The notes beneath the pieces were generated by a model that did no database searches, was not told the origin of the DNA, and was given only the letters and a program-made list of their open reading frames with translations. Shown one piece after another: positions 1 to 7,983 of a DNA stretch of 64,000 bases. A program made the translations under genes and the position numbers. The stretch comes from DATFVA01 sp963747755 (GTDB taxonomy: Bacteria; Bacteroidota; Ignavibacteria; Ignavibacteriales; Ignavibacteriaceae). The first letter of the stretch is position 1; every line of letters begins with the position of its first letter. Location: assembly GCA_963747755.1 (NCBI GenBank), contig CAVVGK010000011.1, positions 62,001-126,000 of the forward strand. Reading direction: 5' to 3'.

Positions 1-294
1 ATGAACATTAAAGCTCTTGCATTTGAAACCAGCCCTGTGAATCCCGGTCGGTCCGTCACATCATTTAAAACGCAGATGGAGATGGGCGGTAAAAGCAGTT
101 TCATGATGGAGATTGAAGAGAGATTAAGAGCAAGGGCAGGCAATCCGAGTTTCGAAGGAAAGCAGGTTGTTCAGCCGAAACCTGAAAGGATTCTTTCATC
201 TCAGAAAAAGGAAGAACCCAAACCTCCGGCTAAACTAGGTGAAGGCATTTCCAGAGAAAACGTCGACAAGATACTCCGTGACTTTAAATATTAG
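1..294 (+). CDS. Hypothetical protein, possibly cut by the window edge
   Basis: An open frame of 97 codons starts with ATG at the first base and ends with TAG at 292-294. The product is hydrophilic, has no signal peptide or membrane segment, and carries a Lys/Pro/Glu-rich linker (about residues 55-80) before a short charged C-terminal helix. I do not recognise a family. Because the window begins exactly at the ATG, no ribosome binding site can be checked and the true start may lie upstream. It converges with the minus-strand YCF48-type genes, with only about 15 bp between the two stops. Confidence 0.5.
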   Translation: MNIKALAFETSPVNPGRSVTSFKTQMEMGGKSSFMMEIEERLRARAGNPSFEGKQVVQPKPERILSSQKKEEPKPPAKLGEGISRENVDKILRDFKY

Positions 295-309
295 ATTGAA
301 TATTCCTGA

Positions 310-1092
310 TCACTTGAGCAGCAGCAGCTTCCTTACCGCAGAATATTTCCCCGCTGTTAATCTATAGATATAAACACCGCTTGGAAGTGTACTTCCGTTA
401 AATGTGATCTCATATATCCCTGCAGGTTTTTCTTGGTCAACTAAAGAAGATACTTCCCTTCCAAGGATATCAAAAATCTTTAATGATACGAATCTCTTCT
501 CAGGTATCTCGTATCTGATAGTTGTTGAAGGATTAAATGGATTGGGATAATTCTGAAGAAGAGCAAAACTGTGTGAAGAACTGAAATCATCATTCTTATT
601 TCCAGTTATGCCGCCGCCATTAGTAGTATTAAGTATTGTGCCGTATAATCCGGCTATCCAACCCTGTTTATTGTTTGTAAAAAACACTGAAGTTAAATCT
701 TCTATGGTACCGCTGTTCTGTACTCCCCAGGATGTTCCTCCATCGGAAGTCTTAAGAATCAGACCATCTTCTCCAACAGCCCACCCGTTATTTTCATCTG
801 TAAAATGACATGAATACAGAAATTCCGGTCCACCGCCAATACTTTGAGTTATCCAGGTTTCACCACAATCTGTAGTTTTAATAATATTTCTGCCAGGTCC
901 AACAGCCCAACCTGTGCTGTCATTTACGAACCGGACTTCATCGAATGAATATGTCGTTGGATAGCTACTCCATAATTGTCCACCATCGACTGTTTTTAAT
1001 AATGTACCGTAATAGCCCGCAATAAATCCTACATTCTCATTTATAAAATATACAGATAACAGTGGATCATTCGTTCCGCTTATCGCCTCCAT
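310..1092 (-). CDS. C-terminal part of a YCF48-repeat protein with type IX secretion signal
   Basis: The 260-residue product contains about four repeats of the YCF48/BNR-like type (GWAVG followed by ILKTSDGGxxW, positions roughly 1-165), which fold as a beta-propeller in this family. A low-complexity linker leads into a C-terminal domain beginning NYPNPFNPSTTIRYEIP and ending in a basic tail, the classic Por/type IX secretion sorting domain of FCB bacteria; it would be removed or anchored at the cell surface. There is no signal peptide here. The N-terminus overlaps the next upstream frame (1067-1903) by 26 bp and begins in the middle of a repeat, so this is almost certainly the distal half of one gene interrupted by a frameshift, not a separate gene. 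Confidence 0.75.
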   Translation of the reverse strand: MEAISGTNDPLLSVYFINENVGFIAGYYGTLLKTVDGGQLWSSYPTTYSFDEVRFVNDSTGWAVGPGRNIIKTTDCGETWITQSIGGGPEFLYSCHFTDENNGWAVGEDGLILKTSDGGTSWGVQNSGTIEDLTSVFFTNNKQGWIAGLYGTILNTTNGGGITGNKNDDFSSSHSFALLQNYPNPFNPSTTIRYEIPEKRFVSLKIFDILGREVSSLVDQEKPAGIYEITFNGSTLPSGVYIYRLTAGKYSAVRKLLLLK

Positions 1093-1903
1093 CGGAAGTT
1101 TTCAGTATTGTTCCGTCATATCCTGCTATATAACCACTTGATGCATCAGTAAAGAAAACACAGTTGAGGTTATTAAAGGAAGGACATGGTTTCTGTTCCC
1201 AGGAATCACCGCCGTCTGTTGATTTAAAGATAGTCCCGTCAAACCCCACTGTCCAGCCTGTATTATTATCAACGAAGCAGACAGACGATAATTTATTCCA
1301 GTTTGAGGAAACCTTTATTATCCAGTTTGTTCCACCATTGGTCGTCTTCAGGATTGTTTTTTGGTCACCTACCGCCCAGCCTAAACTATCATTAAGGAAT
1401 TGTACAGAATATAATGCCACTGAACACCCGCTAATCTGATTCACCCAGCTTTCACCGCTGTCAGTCGTTTTTAATATTATGCCGCTGTCACCAATGATCC
1501 AGCCCACTTCAGGATTAATAAAATAAACAGAACACAACGAGCGGGAAGTTACAAGTCCAGCATCAAACCATTCCTCGCCGCCGTTGGTCGTACGTAAACA
1601 TAACCCTTCGGTATTATGGTAGGAATAACCTGCCGCCCACCCGTTGTTCTGATCAGTAAAACAAATTGAGTTTATTTGTTCAGGCTTGTTTTTTCTTTGG
1701 ATGAGCCAGGATTCTCCCGAATTTGTAGTTTTGACGATAACACCATTTGACCCGGCCGCCCAGCCTGTTTCATTATTAATAAAGCAGGCTGCAGAAAGAT
1801 GAGATCCTGTTGGTAAAGGACTTTGATGAACCCATTGCCCAAAAGTACCTCGGGCTCCGGGAAGTATCATGAAAAGGTATAACGATAAATAAGATAATTT
1901 CAT
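1067..1903 (-). CDS. N-terminal part of the same YCF48-repeat secreted protein
   Basis: The 278-residue product has an N-terminal hydrophobic stretch (residues 1-20) consistent with a Sec signal peptide, then six or so YCF48/BNR-like repeats of about 42 residues with the pattern GWAxG...I(L/V)KTT(D/N)SGESW. It ends abruptly after ILKTSDGGD, inside a repeat, where the expected W and following residues are missing. The neighbouring frame resumes at ISGTNDPLLSV, the expected continuation. Joined, the two parts give a roughly 530-residue exported propeller with a type IX sorting tail, likely a surface or extracellular protein of unknown partner. A small deletion in the genome or an assembly error near 1075-1092 would explain the break. 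Confidence 0.75.
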   Translation of the reverse strand: MKLSYLSLYLFMILPGARGTFGQWVHQSPLPTGSHLSAACFINNETGWAAGSNGVIVKTTNSGESWLIQRKNKPEQINSICFTDQNNGWAAGYSYHNTEGLCLRTTNGGEEWFDAGLVTSRSLCSVYFINPEVGWIIGDSGIILKTTDSGESWVNQISGCSVALYSVQFLNDSLGWAVGDQKTILKTTNGGTNWIIKVSSNWNKLSSVCFVDNNTGWTVGFDGTIFKSTDGGDSWEQKPCPSFNNLNCVFFTDASSGYIAGYDGTILKTSDGGDKRNE

Positions 1904-2012
1904 TTTATTAGCCTATCTAATAATATACAAGAAGAATTTCAAAAATATTAGCCTGCTGTAGTGTTCCCTCCGTTCTACTTTTCCCCAATGGGATATATCT
2001 TTCCTGAAATCA

Positions 2013-2834
2013 CTACTTAAGTATATCAAGATTAACAAAAATACTGCTGCTTAAGAGGTAGTACTTATTCTTCTCCGGCATTGTCATTATATGATCCGGG
2101 TCCTGCCAGGTAAAACCCGTACGCCCTGGGTTTGCATCTCTGAACCTGAAATCGAAATAGAAGAGAGCTATATCAAGATGGACATAATTGAGCAGTGAAA
2201 AGTCGGTACCGAATCTAAAGGATTCAGAAAAAGGATTATCCCCGGCTGAAGTAAGGTTCCCTTCTAAAAACACACTGATATAATCATTGAAGGAATAGGC
2301 GGCTCCCGCAGAATATCTCAGGGGTAACAGTATGTAAAAGAATACAAAATCTATGCTGGCATAATACTTTAAGCTTTCATCAGATGAGCCCGCAGAGAGC
2401 GATACAGGGTATTCAGAACTTAAATCTACCGCTGCATCAGGCACATACCCTTCTGATTCAATAAACTTATACTTAACACCATAGTCATATCGTTTAAGGC
2501 TTTGTTCCTTACCAAGGTAAGAAAAGTTATAGGCAATCATATAGCCCTCCGTATACTTTAGATGTACTTCTGCTTTCGAGCCGAATGAGAGATAACCCCC
2601 AACTTCTTTGAATAAAATATCCTTATTAAAATCCGGCAGCTGCCATTGCTGAATAATTTTTGAGGGAGATCCGTAATTAACTCCGAAGGAAAGTCCGGCG
2701 TTCATTCTCGATTTGTTAATGAATGGGGTTGATCCGAGCTTATACAAAGATTTGTAAGCATCTGAGGATTGCGGATACATTACGCCAGCCGCAAAGATTA
2801 TCAGAGTGAGCAATTTTAAGATTATACGAAGCAT
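2013..2834 (-). CDS. Putative outer-membrane beta-barrel protein
   Basis: The 273-residue product starts with a signal peptide (residues 1-22, hydrophobic core LLTLIIFAAGV) and then shows alternating polar/hydrophobic strands rich in Tyr, Phe, Gly and Ser with frequent YxF/FxF patterns, as in small outer-membrane barrels. I do not recognise a named family. The start has a good ribosome binding site (AGGGAAAGG just before ATG). It lies 17 bp downstream of a 61-codon frame on the same strand and could be co-transcribed with it. Function is unknown; an outer-membrane location is inferred from composition only. Confidence 0.65.
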   Translation of the reverse strand: MLRIILKLLTLIIFAAGVMYPQSSDAYKSLYKLGSTPFINKSRMNAGLSFGVNYGSPSKIIQQWQLPDFNKDILFKEVGGYLSFGSKAEVHLKYTEGYMIAYNFSYLGKEQSLKRYDYGVKYKFIESEGYVPDAAVDLSSEYPVSLSAGSSDESLKYYASIDFVFFYILLPLRYSAGAAYSFNDYISVFLEGNLTSAGDNPFSESFRFGTDFSLLNYVHLDIALFYFDFRFRDANPGRTGFTWQDPDHIMTMPEKNKYYLLSSSIFVNLDILK

Positions 2835-2851
2835 ACCTTTCCCTACTTAAT

Positions 2852-3037
2852 TTACCTGTAACCAAAAGGCCTGGATTGTCCTCCGAAATGAATCTCTTCT
2901 GATACGGGGTCAAAATTGATAGTTGCATAAAGTGTGTCGCCAACAAAGAGTGTAATAGTAAAACAGGTAAAGAGAAACCCGATTAATAAATTCTGAGAAG
3001 GATGGTTCTGATTATAATATTTATTGAAAGCTCCCAT
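2852..3037 (-). CDS. Small hypothetical membrane protein
   Basis: A 61-codon frame preceded by a GGGGA motif about seven bases before the ATG. The product has one hydrophobic segment (about residues 17-40) and a short soluble tail containing a Gly-rich FGGQSRPFGYR end. No family is recognised. The spacing to the barrel gene that follows is 17 bp, which suggests a small operon. Coding status rests on the ribosome binding site, the plausible membrane topology and the context, so it remains uncertain. Confidence 0.42.
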   Translation of the reverse strand: MGAFNKYYNQNHPSQNLLIGFLFTCFTITLFVGDTLYATINFDPVSEEIHFGGQSRPFGYR

Positions 3038-3164
3038 ATATTCCCCGTATTTTTACATTCGTTTACACCAAATTAAACGAAAAATGCCGGAATAAGCAAT
3101 ACAGCATTCATTAGTATTACTACCGGCCGTCCCGTTCTGCACCTGTTTTATTTCAGGCCCCGCC

Positions 3165-3878
3165 TCATGCAGGAGAATTATGATAAAGCTCCCGGAACCT
3201 GCGTACCACAGAGCCTGCAATCAGTTCGGCTGCTTCGTCATAGCTGAGTGCTGAAGTATTTACTACAAGATGATACAGCAATGGATCCTCGATGTCCTTC
3301 AGGAAGTATGTCTTAAGATAATTCCTTCGTGATGCGTCCTCCCGCTTCACAAAGTCGAGTGCATCGTGAAAATTATTAAGCTCATACGCTTCCTGAGCCT
3401 GCTTTGCCCGCAGCTCCAGCGGTGCAACCAGCCGGACGTGAAATGCATTCTGCAGCTTAGCTGTAATTATATTTCCACCCCTGCCGATTACAACAGCCTT
3501 CCCAAGCCGTGCTATCTGCAGGATCGTCTCCGATATCTGTTTTACAAAAGTATATCCTGAAGGATTTCCAAGAATCTCGCTAACCATATTCTTCATATTG
3601 AAAACCTTGTCTTCGTCCAAATATTTCGCGAGTATTGAAGGAAGATGATGATCCTCAATAACTTTCTCTATAAGGTTTTTGTCGAAATAGGTCCACTCGG
3701 TAGTTTCTTCACCGGAATAACGATTCAGAATATCAACAAGCTTATGCCCGATGATATCGGCACGGGTGCCTGTCTGGCGCGATATTGTTATGCAGGGATG
3801 TTTTGGTCTGTACGGTGACGGAGTGCTGTGTGATTCGATATAGATGCGGCATTTCTCATATACGCCTGCTACTCTCAT
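3165..3878 (-). CDS. Cytidylate-kinase-like protein
   Basis: The product (237 residues) resembles the cytidylate-kinase-like family of P-loop NMP kinases: an N-terminal CITISRQTGTRADIIGHKL stretch stands where these proteins have their phosphate-binding loop, followed by a conserved VVIGRGGN segment and a C-terminal YHLVVNTSALSYDEAAELI. The phosphate loop is degenerate (GTRAD rather than a canonical GxxxxGKS/T), so substrate and even activity are uncertain. I chose the ATG at 3878 because AAGGAGGG sits five to seven bases upstream; the longer frame from 3947 would overlap the preceding aminotransferase gene by 20 bp. The close spacing suggests co-expression with that aminotransferase. Confidence 0.75.
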   Translation of the reverse strand: MRVAGVYEKCRIYIESHSTPSPYRPKHPCITISRQTGTRADIIGHKLVDILNRYSGEETTEWTYFDKNLIEKVIEDHHLPSILAKYLDEDKVFNMKNMVSEILGNPSGYTFVKQISETILQIARLGKAVVIGRGGNIITAKLQNAFHVRLVAPLELRAKQAQEAYELNNFHDALDFVKREDASRRNYLKTYFLKDIEDPLLYHLVVNTSALSYDEAAELIAGSVVRRFRELYHNSPA

Positions 3879-3927
3879 TTTAATCCCTCCTTCTTGTTGC
3901 AGAGGAATTGAAGGTTCCTCTATCAGG

Positions 3928-5424
3928 TTACTTTTGACTCTCCTCAATCTTACTTTCCATCTTGAACCACGTCCTTATCTCATCTTCTTCTCTACCATTT
4001 TTAGAGATATGGTAAAACTCATTGTTGCTCGATGAATAGGTATAGTCTTCCTTCCATTCGTCGATGTTCGCGGCAATCTGTTTAATTGCGCCGGTGATAT
4101 AATAAATTTCCTCGTCTGTCATTGTTGGATGAATCGACATCCTTACCCAGCCGGGTTTGTCGGAGAAATCTCCCGTATTTATTTTTTCGGTGATGAGGCG
4201 CGACTGGTCGGGACTAACATGCAGAAGGTAATGTCCGTACGTCCCCGCACAAGAACACCCTCCTCTTACCTGTACACCGAAACGGTCGTTAAGCAGCTTA
4301 ACTATCAGGTTGTAATGAATGCCGTCCATGTAAAATGATATGGCGCCAAGCCTGTGCTCAATATTATCTGCAAGTATATGAAGTGACGTCACTTTTCTTA
4401 ACTCGCGAAAAGCTATACTCACAAGTTCTTCTTCGCGTTCCCTGATATTATTAACTCCCATCTCTTCTTTTAACCTGATGCACAACGCAGCGCGGATTGT
4501 CTGAAGGAATGCAGGCGTTCCGCCGTCTTCCCTCGCTTCAATATTATTTACGAACTTATGCAGCCCCCATGGATTCGTCCAGTCGACCGTACCGCCGCCC
4601 GGGTTATCAGGGATTTTATTCTTGTAAAGTTTCGAATCGAAGATCATCACTCCTGATGTGCCTGGTCCTCCCAGGAATTTATGAGGCGAAAAGAAAATTG
4701 CATCCAGTTTTTCAAGCGGATCCTCAGGATGCATATTAATATCTGCGTATGGAGCAGAACAGGCGAAATCAACAAAACAATATCCACCGTTCTTATGCAT
4801 CATTTTGGCAAGTTTAAAGTAAGGGGTTTCAATACCGGTAACATTGGAACAGGCAGTAAATGAGCCTATTTTCAGTTTTCGGTCATTGTATTCTTCAAGT
4901 TTCTTTTCAAAATCGTTAAAATCTACAAGCCCTTCGTCGTTTGGTGCGATTACTACGACGTCGGCAATTGTCTCCAGCCAGGACGTCTGGTTGGAATGAT
5001 GCTCCATATGTGTTATGAAAACAACGGGACGGAGTTCTTCGGGAAGCTTCAGGTAATCCTTCAGCTGCTCGGGTACCCTTAGTCCAAGCATCCTTTGGAA
5101 CTTATTAATAAGAGCTGTCATTCCCGAACCGGCTGTAATGATCACATCATCTTTGGCCGCATTACAGTGTTTTTTAATGATATCGTGGGCAGCGTGATAG
5201 GCAAAGGTCATTGTGGTGCCGGTTATGCTTGCTTCCGAATGGGTATTCCCTACAAGTGGGGCAAAGTCTTCGCACATTTTATGCTCTATCGGAAAATAAA
5301 GACGGCCGCTTGCAATCCAGTCGGCATAAACTATTTTCTGCTCTCCGTAAGGTGAGTTGAAAGTTTTATCGTATCCTATTGTATTTTCACGAAATTTTCT
5401 GAAATATTCTTCGTGACTGTTCAT
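3928..5424 (-). CDS. Class V aminotransferase (cysteine-desulfurase-like fold)
   Basis: The 498-residue product is a PLP-dependent class V aminotransferase. The Schiff-base lysine is expected at K249 in FFSPHKFLGGPGTSG, the PLP phosphate-binding turn follows TAGSGMTA (about 98-104), and a Cys-containing RGGCSCAGTYGHYLL loop near residue 390 recalls cysteine desulfurases. It is longer than SufS/IscS (about 400 residues), with extra N-terminal and C-terminal segments. No SufBCD or IscU partner is nearby, so a role in Fe-S assembly is not supported; a different amino-acid or amino-sugar lyase activity is possible. It is followed closely by the cytidylate-kinase-like gene on the same strand. Confidence 0.8.
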   Translation of the reverse strand: MNSHEEYFRKFRENTIGYDKTFNSPYGEQKIVYADWIASGRLYFPIEHKMCEDFAPLVGNTHSEASITGTTMTFAYHAAHDIIKKHCNAAKDDVIITAGSGMTALINKFQRMLGLRVPEQLKDYLKLPEELRPVVFITHMEHHSNQTSWLETIADVVVIAPNDEGLVDFNDFEKKLEEYNDRKLKIGSFTACSNVTGIETPYFKLAKMMHKNGGYCFVDFACSAPYADINMHPEDPLEKLDAIFFSPHKFLGGPGTSGVMIFDSKLYKNKIPDNPGGGTVDWTNPWGLHKFVNNIEAREDGGTPAFLQTIRAALCIRLKEEMGVNNIREREEELVSIAFRELRKVTSLHILADNIEHRLGAISFYMDGIHYNLIVKLLNDRFGVQVRGGCSCAGTYGHYLLHVSPDQSRLITEKINTGDFSDKPGWVRMSIHPTMTDEEIYYITGAIKQIAANIDEWKEDYTYSSSNNEFYHISKNGREEDEIRTWFKMESKIEESQK

Positions 5425-5519
5425 TCTTTACTCCGGCACATCTTTTTTTATTTAATAAAATATACGGAATTTCCCACTCATTAGCAGGGATAAAGTGATC
5501 TTCAGGATTACAGTACCTT

Positions 5520-5550
5520 TTGATGAAACAATCGTAGAATTTTACCTTTG
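5520..5550 (+). promoter_or_regulatory. Candidate promoter for the amino-sugar kinase/ampG cluster
   Basis: TTGATG (5520-5525), a 17-base spacer, and TACCTTTG (5543-5550). The -10 matches the TAnnTTTG pattern also found in front of several other genes here. It implies a long leader of about 215 bases before the ATG at 5771. Confidence 0.4.
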
Positions 5551-5578
5551 GTAATGAACTATTTATCCCGTATTAGAG

Positions 5579-5600
5579 ACGGTTCAAGAACGGTTCAAAG
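5579..5600. repeat. Two adjacent 11-bp direct repeats (possible operator)
   Basis: ACGGTTCAAGA is followed immediately by ACGGTTCAAAG. The 11-bp spacing places both on the same DNA face, about 30 bp downstream of the candidate promoter, a suitable place for a repressor. No regulator gene is adjacent. Confidence 0.35.
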
Positions 5601-5770
5601 CAATTTTTTAAAGGATATTGATGAAATATTAAACAGTAGACCTGCAGAGTGTTAAAAATTTATGGGCGCCGATAAATGATATATTTTAAAAAATATTATA
5701 TGGTTTTTTAAACTGAAGTTCAATCACTTTTTCTTATTTTTAAAGCAATTAACAACTTCAGCAATTCAGC

Positions 5771-6697
5771 ATGAAATTTATTCTAGGCCTTGACGGAGGC
5801 GGTACAAAAACCAAATGTGTATTCACGGATGAATCGGGCAAACCGGTGCTTGAATTATCAGGAGGTCCGGCTAATTTCCTTTCGATCGGGAATGATAAAG
5901 CGGCGTCAAATATTGTTTCGCTTATTAAATCGGGACTAACGAAACTCGATTCTTCTTTTGATGATATCCTCATAATGATGGCAGGCATTTCTGGTGCAGG
6001 TCGTAAACTCCACGCTGATATGCTGAAGGAATCTCTCCTCAAAAAACTCCCTGAGAGATTTACTAATATTTTTATTGAGAGCGATGCACGCATAGCCCTT
6101 GAAGGTGCAATTGGTGGTGAACCGGGTGCGGTTCTTATCGCCGGAACAGGTTCGGTTGTTTTTGGAAAGGATAAATCGGGACGTATACACCGTGCAGGCG
6201 GATTCGGAAGAGTTATTGGTGATGAGGGGAGCGGCTATTCAATAGGTGTAAAGACTCTCAAAACGATAGCCGGTATGCTCGATGGTCGTGATCAACCGGA
6301 TGAAATGTTCGAGCGGTTCAAAACAATTTTTCACATAAATACTGAAGATGATCTTATCAGTCTTATTCATAATCCCGGTTTCGATGCGGCATCGATTGCC
6401 CTGTTTACAATAAAGTGCGCTGAAGAAAATATAAATGGAGCAAAAAATATACTTAATGATGAAGCTGATGAACTTATTAAGCAGGTAAAGGCACTTAAAA
6501 CAAAAATGGAGGTGGATCCACTGAAGCTTACAATGATCGGCTCGCTGGTTGAGAACGATAACTTTTATTCGCAGCTTATCAAAGAAAAAATATTCGCACT
6601 TAAAGGATTTGAATTTACCATTAGAAAGCATCCCCCGGAAATGGGAGCGGTAATAATGGCAAAGAGTTTATTGTCCCTCAAAGCTAAATCCAAATGA
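5771..6697 (+). CDS. BadF/BadG-type N-acetylglucosamine (amino-sugar) kinase
   Basis: The 308-residue product belongs to the BadF/BadG/BcrA/BcrD ATPase family, which includes eukaryotic GlcNAc kinase and bacterial MurK. Visible features are the N-terminal phosphate-1 motif LGLDGGGTKTKCVF (residues 5-18), a second phosphate loop GAVLIAGTGSVVFG (about 117-130) and the GGFGRVIGDEGSGYSIG segment (about 138-154) typical of sugar kinases of this group. It probably phosphorylates GlcNAc or MurNAc released from the wall. The stop overlaps the next ATG (ATGA at 6694-6697), and the following permease, serine hydrolase and GH3 hexosaminidase support a role in peptidoglycan recycling. Whether GlcNAc, MurNAc or both are used cannot be read from the sequence. 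Confidence 0.8.
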   Translation: MKFILGLDGGGTKTKCVFTDESGKPVLELSGGPANFLSIGNDKAASNIVSLIKSGLTKLDSSFDDILIMMAGISGAGRKLHADMLKESLLKKLPERFTNIFIESDARIALEGAIGGEPGAVLIAGTGSVVFGKDKSGRIHRAGGFGRVIGDEGSGYSIGVKTLKTIAGMLDGRDQPDEMFERFKTIFHINTEDDLISLIHNPGFDAASIALFTIKCAEENINGAKNILNDEADELIKQVKALKTKMEVDPLKLTMIGSLVENDNFYSQLIKEKIFALKGFEFTIRKHPPEMGAVIMAKSLLSLKAKSK

Positions 6698-7983
6698 GCA
6701 AAACCCAAAAGGAATACAGGAATGGCTGGACCTGGGTACCCTCACTGTACTTTGCAGAAGGCCTGCCTTATGTGATGGTAATGACTGTTTCTGTCATTAT
6801 GTATAAGCGTCTTGGAATATCGAACACCGACATCGCCGTGTACACTAGCCTACTCTATCTGCCATGGGTTGTAAAGCCATTGTGGAGCCCATTCGTTGAT
6901 ATATTCAGGACAAAGCGTTTCTGGATAATAACAATGCAGCTGGTTATTGCACTGGGAATAGGAGGCATTGCATTCACTGTTACGCTTCCTTCTTTTTTTA
7001 TATTCACCCTTCTCTGTTTCTGGCTTATAGCGTTCAGTTCAGCTACTCACGATATTGCTGCTGACGGTTTTTATATGCTGGGATTAACAAAGCATGATCA
7101 GGTGTGGTTTGTTGGATTCCGCAGCACCTTCTACAGATTTGCGATGATTGCGGGACAGGGATTACTTGTGATCTTTGCAGGATACCTTGAAGTTAGTATG
7201 AACGATATCCCCATGGCATGGATGATATCCATTACAGCGATCGGTATTCTTTTCTTCCTGCTCTTCATATACCATAACGTGATGCTCCCTTTCCCCGCAT
7301 CCGACCGCCCGACTGCTTCTGCGGACGCAAAGTCTATTCTGGCCGAGTTCCTGAAAACGTTTGTTACTTTTTTCAAAAAAGACCAGATCGTTGTTATTCT
7401 TCTTTTCATTTTATTCTATCGGTTTGGCGAAGCCCAGCTCGTAAAGCTTACTTCTCCTTTCCTTCTTGATCCTAAAGATGCCGGGGGACTTGCACTTTCC
7501 ACCGAAAGCGTCGGGTTCATATACGGTACTGTGGGTGTAATTGCTCTAACTCTAGGCGGACTCCTCGGAGGTTTCCTTGCCGCGAAAAACGGCTTGAAGT
7601 CATGGCTGTGGTGGATGCTCATTGCCATCAACCTTCCCGATCTTGTGTATGTATACCTTTCGTTTACACAGAACTCCAGTCTGCTTATGGTTAACGTTAT
7701 GGTTGCACTTGAGCAGTTCGGTTACGGCTTCGGGTTCACTGCATTCCTCCTTGTGCTTATTTATATTTCAGAGGGAAATCACAAAACAGCACATTATGCA
7801 ATTGCAACGGGACTAATGGCACTGGGAATGATGCTGCCCGGAATGATCAGCGGATGGATGCAATCGGTGCTTGGTTATAAATATTTTTTCGTGTGGGTAA
7901 CGATTTCAACCATCCCGGCTTTTGTGATAACTTATTTCTTAAAGGTAGACCCCGACTTCGGTAAAAAAACAAATGAAAAATAG
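6694..7983 (+). CDS. ampG: AmpG-family muropeptide permease (MFS)
   Basis: The 429-residue product has about twelve hydrophobic helices and the AmpG-type N-terminus (WVPSLYFAEGLPYVMVMTVSVI), the LLYLPWVVKPLWSP loop after helix 2, and ATHDIAADGF in helix 4, all hallmarks of AmpG permeases that bring GlcNAc-anhydroMurNAc-peptides through the inner membrane. It is translationally coupled to the kinase upstream (4-bp overlap) and overlaps the next gene by 11 bp. In FCB bacteria AmpG-like transporters often sit with amino-sugar kinases, which fits a recycling role. The exact substrate (disaccharide-peptide versus free amino sugar) is an inference. Confidence 0.85.
   Translation: MSKTQKEYRNGWTWVPSLYFAEGLPYVMVMTVSVIMYKRLGISNTDIAVYTSLLYLPWVVKPLWSPFVDIFRTKRFWIITMQLVIALGIGGIAFTVTLPSFFIFTLLCFWLIAFSSATHDIAADGFYMLGLTKHDQVWFVGFRSTFYRFAMIAGQGLLVIFAGYLEVSMNDIPMAWMISITAIGILFFLLFIYHNVMLPFPASDRPTASADAKSILAEFLKTFVTFFKKDQIVVILLFILFYRFGEAQLVKLTSPFLLDPKDAGGLALSTESVGFIYGTVGVIALTLGGLLGGFLAAKNGLKSWLWWMLIAINLPDLVYVYLSFTQNSSLLMVNVMVALEQFGYGFGFTAFLLVLIYISEGNHKTAHYAIATGLMALGMMLPGMISGWMQSVLGYKYFFVWVTISTIPAFVITYFLKVDPDFGKKTNEK

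Larger units (their letters stand above)
5425..5770. other. Divergent intergenic region of 346 bp
   Basis: This AT-rich gap separates the leftward aminotransferase from the rightward amino-sugar kinase. I see no open frame with coding character. It contains a candidate rightward promoter (5520-5550) and, just downstream, two adjacent 11-bp repeats (5579-5600) that could be an operator. The remaining 170 bases before the kinase start are A/T runs without a recognisable RNA structure. Confidence 0.5.

Noticed and set aside
3928..5424. Assignment of the first class V aminotransferase to SufS
   Set aside because: No suf or isc partners nearby, and extra domains make a specific role in Fe-S assembly unsupported.
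5900..6640. Large minus-strand frames opposite the amino-sugar kinase
   Set aside because: Codon pattern and motifs support the plus-strand kinase; the antisense products have no recognised domain.
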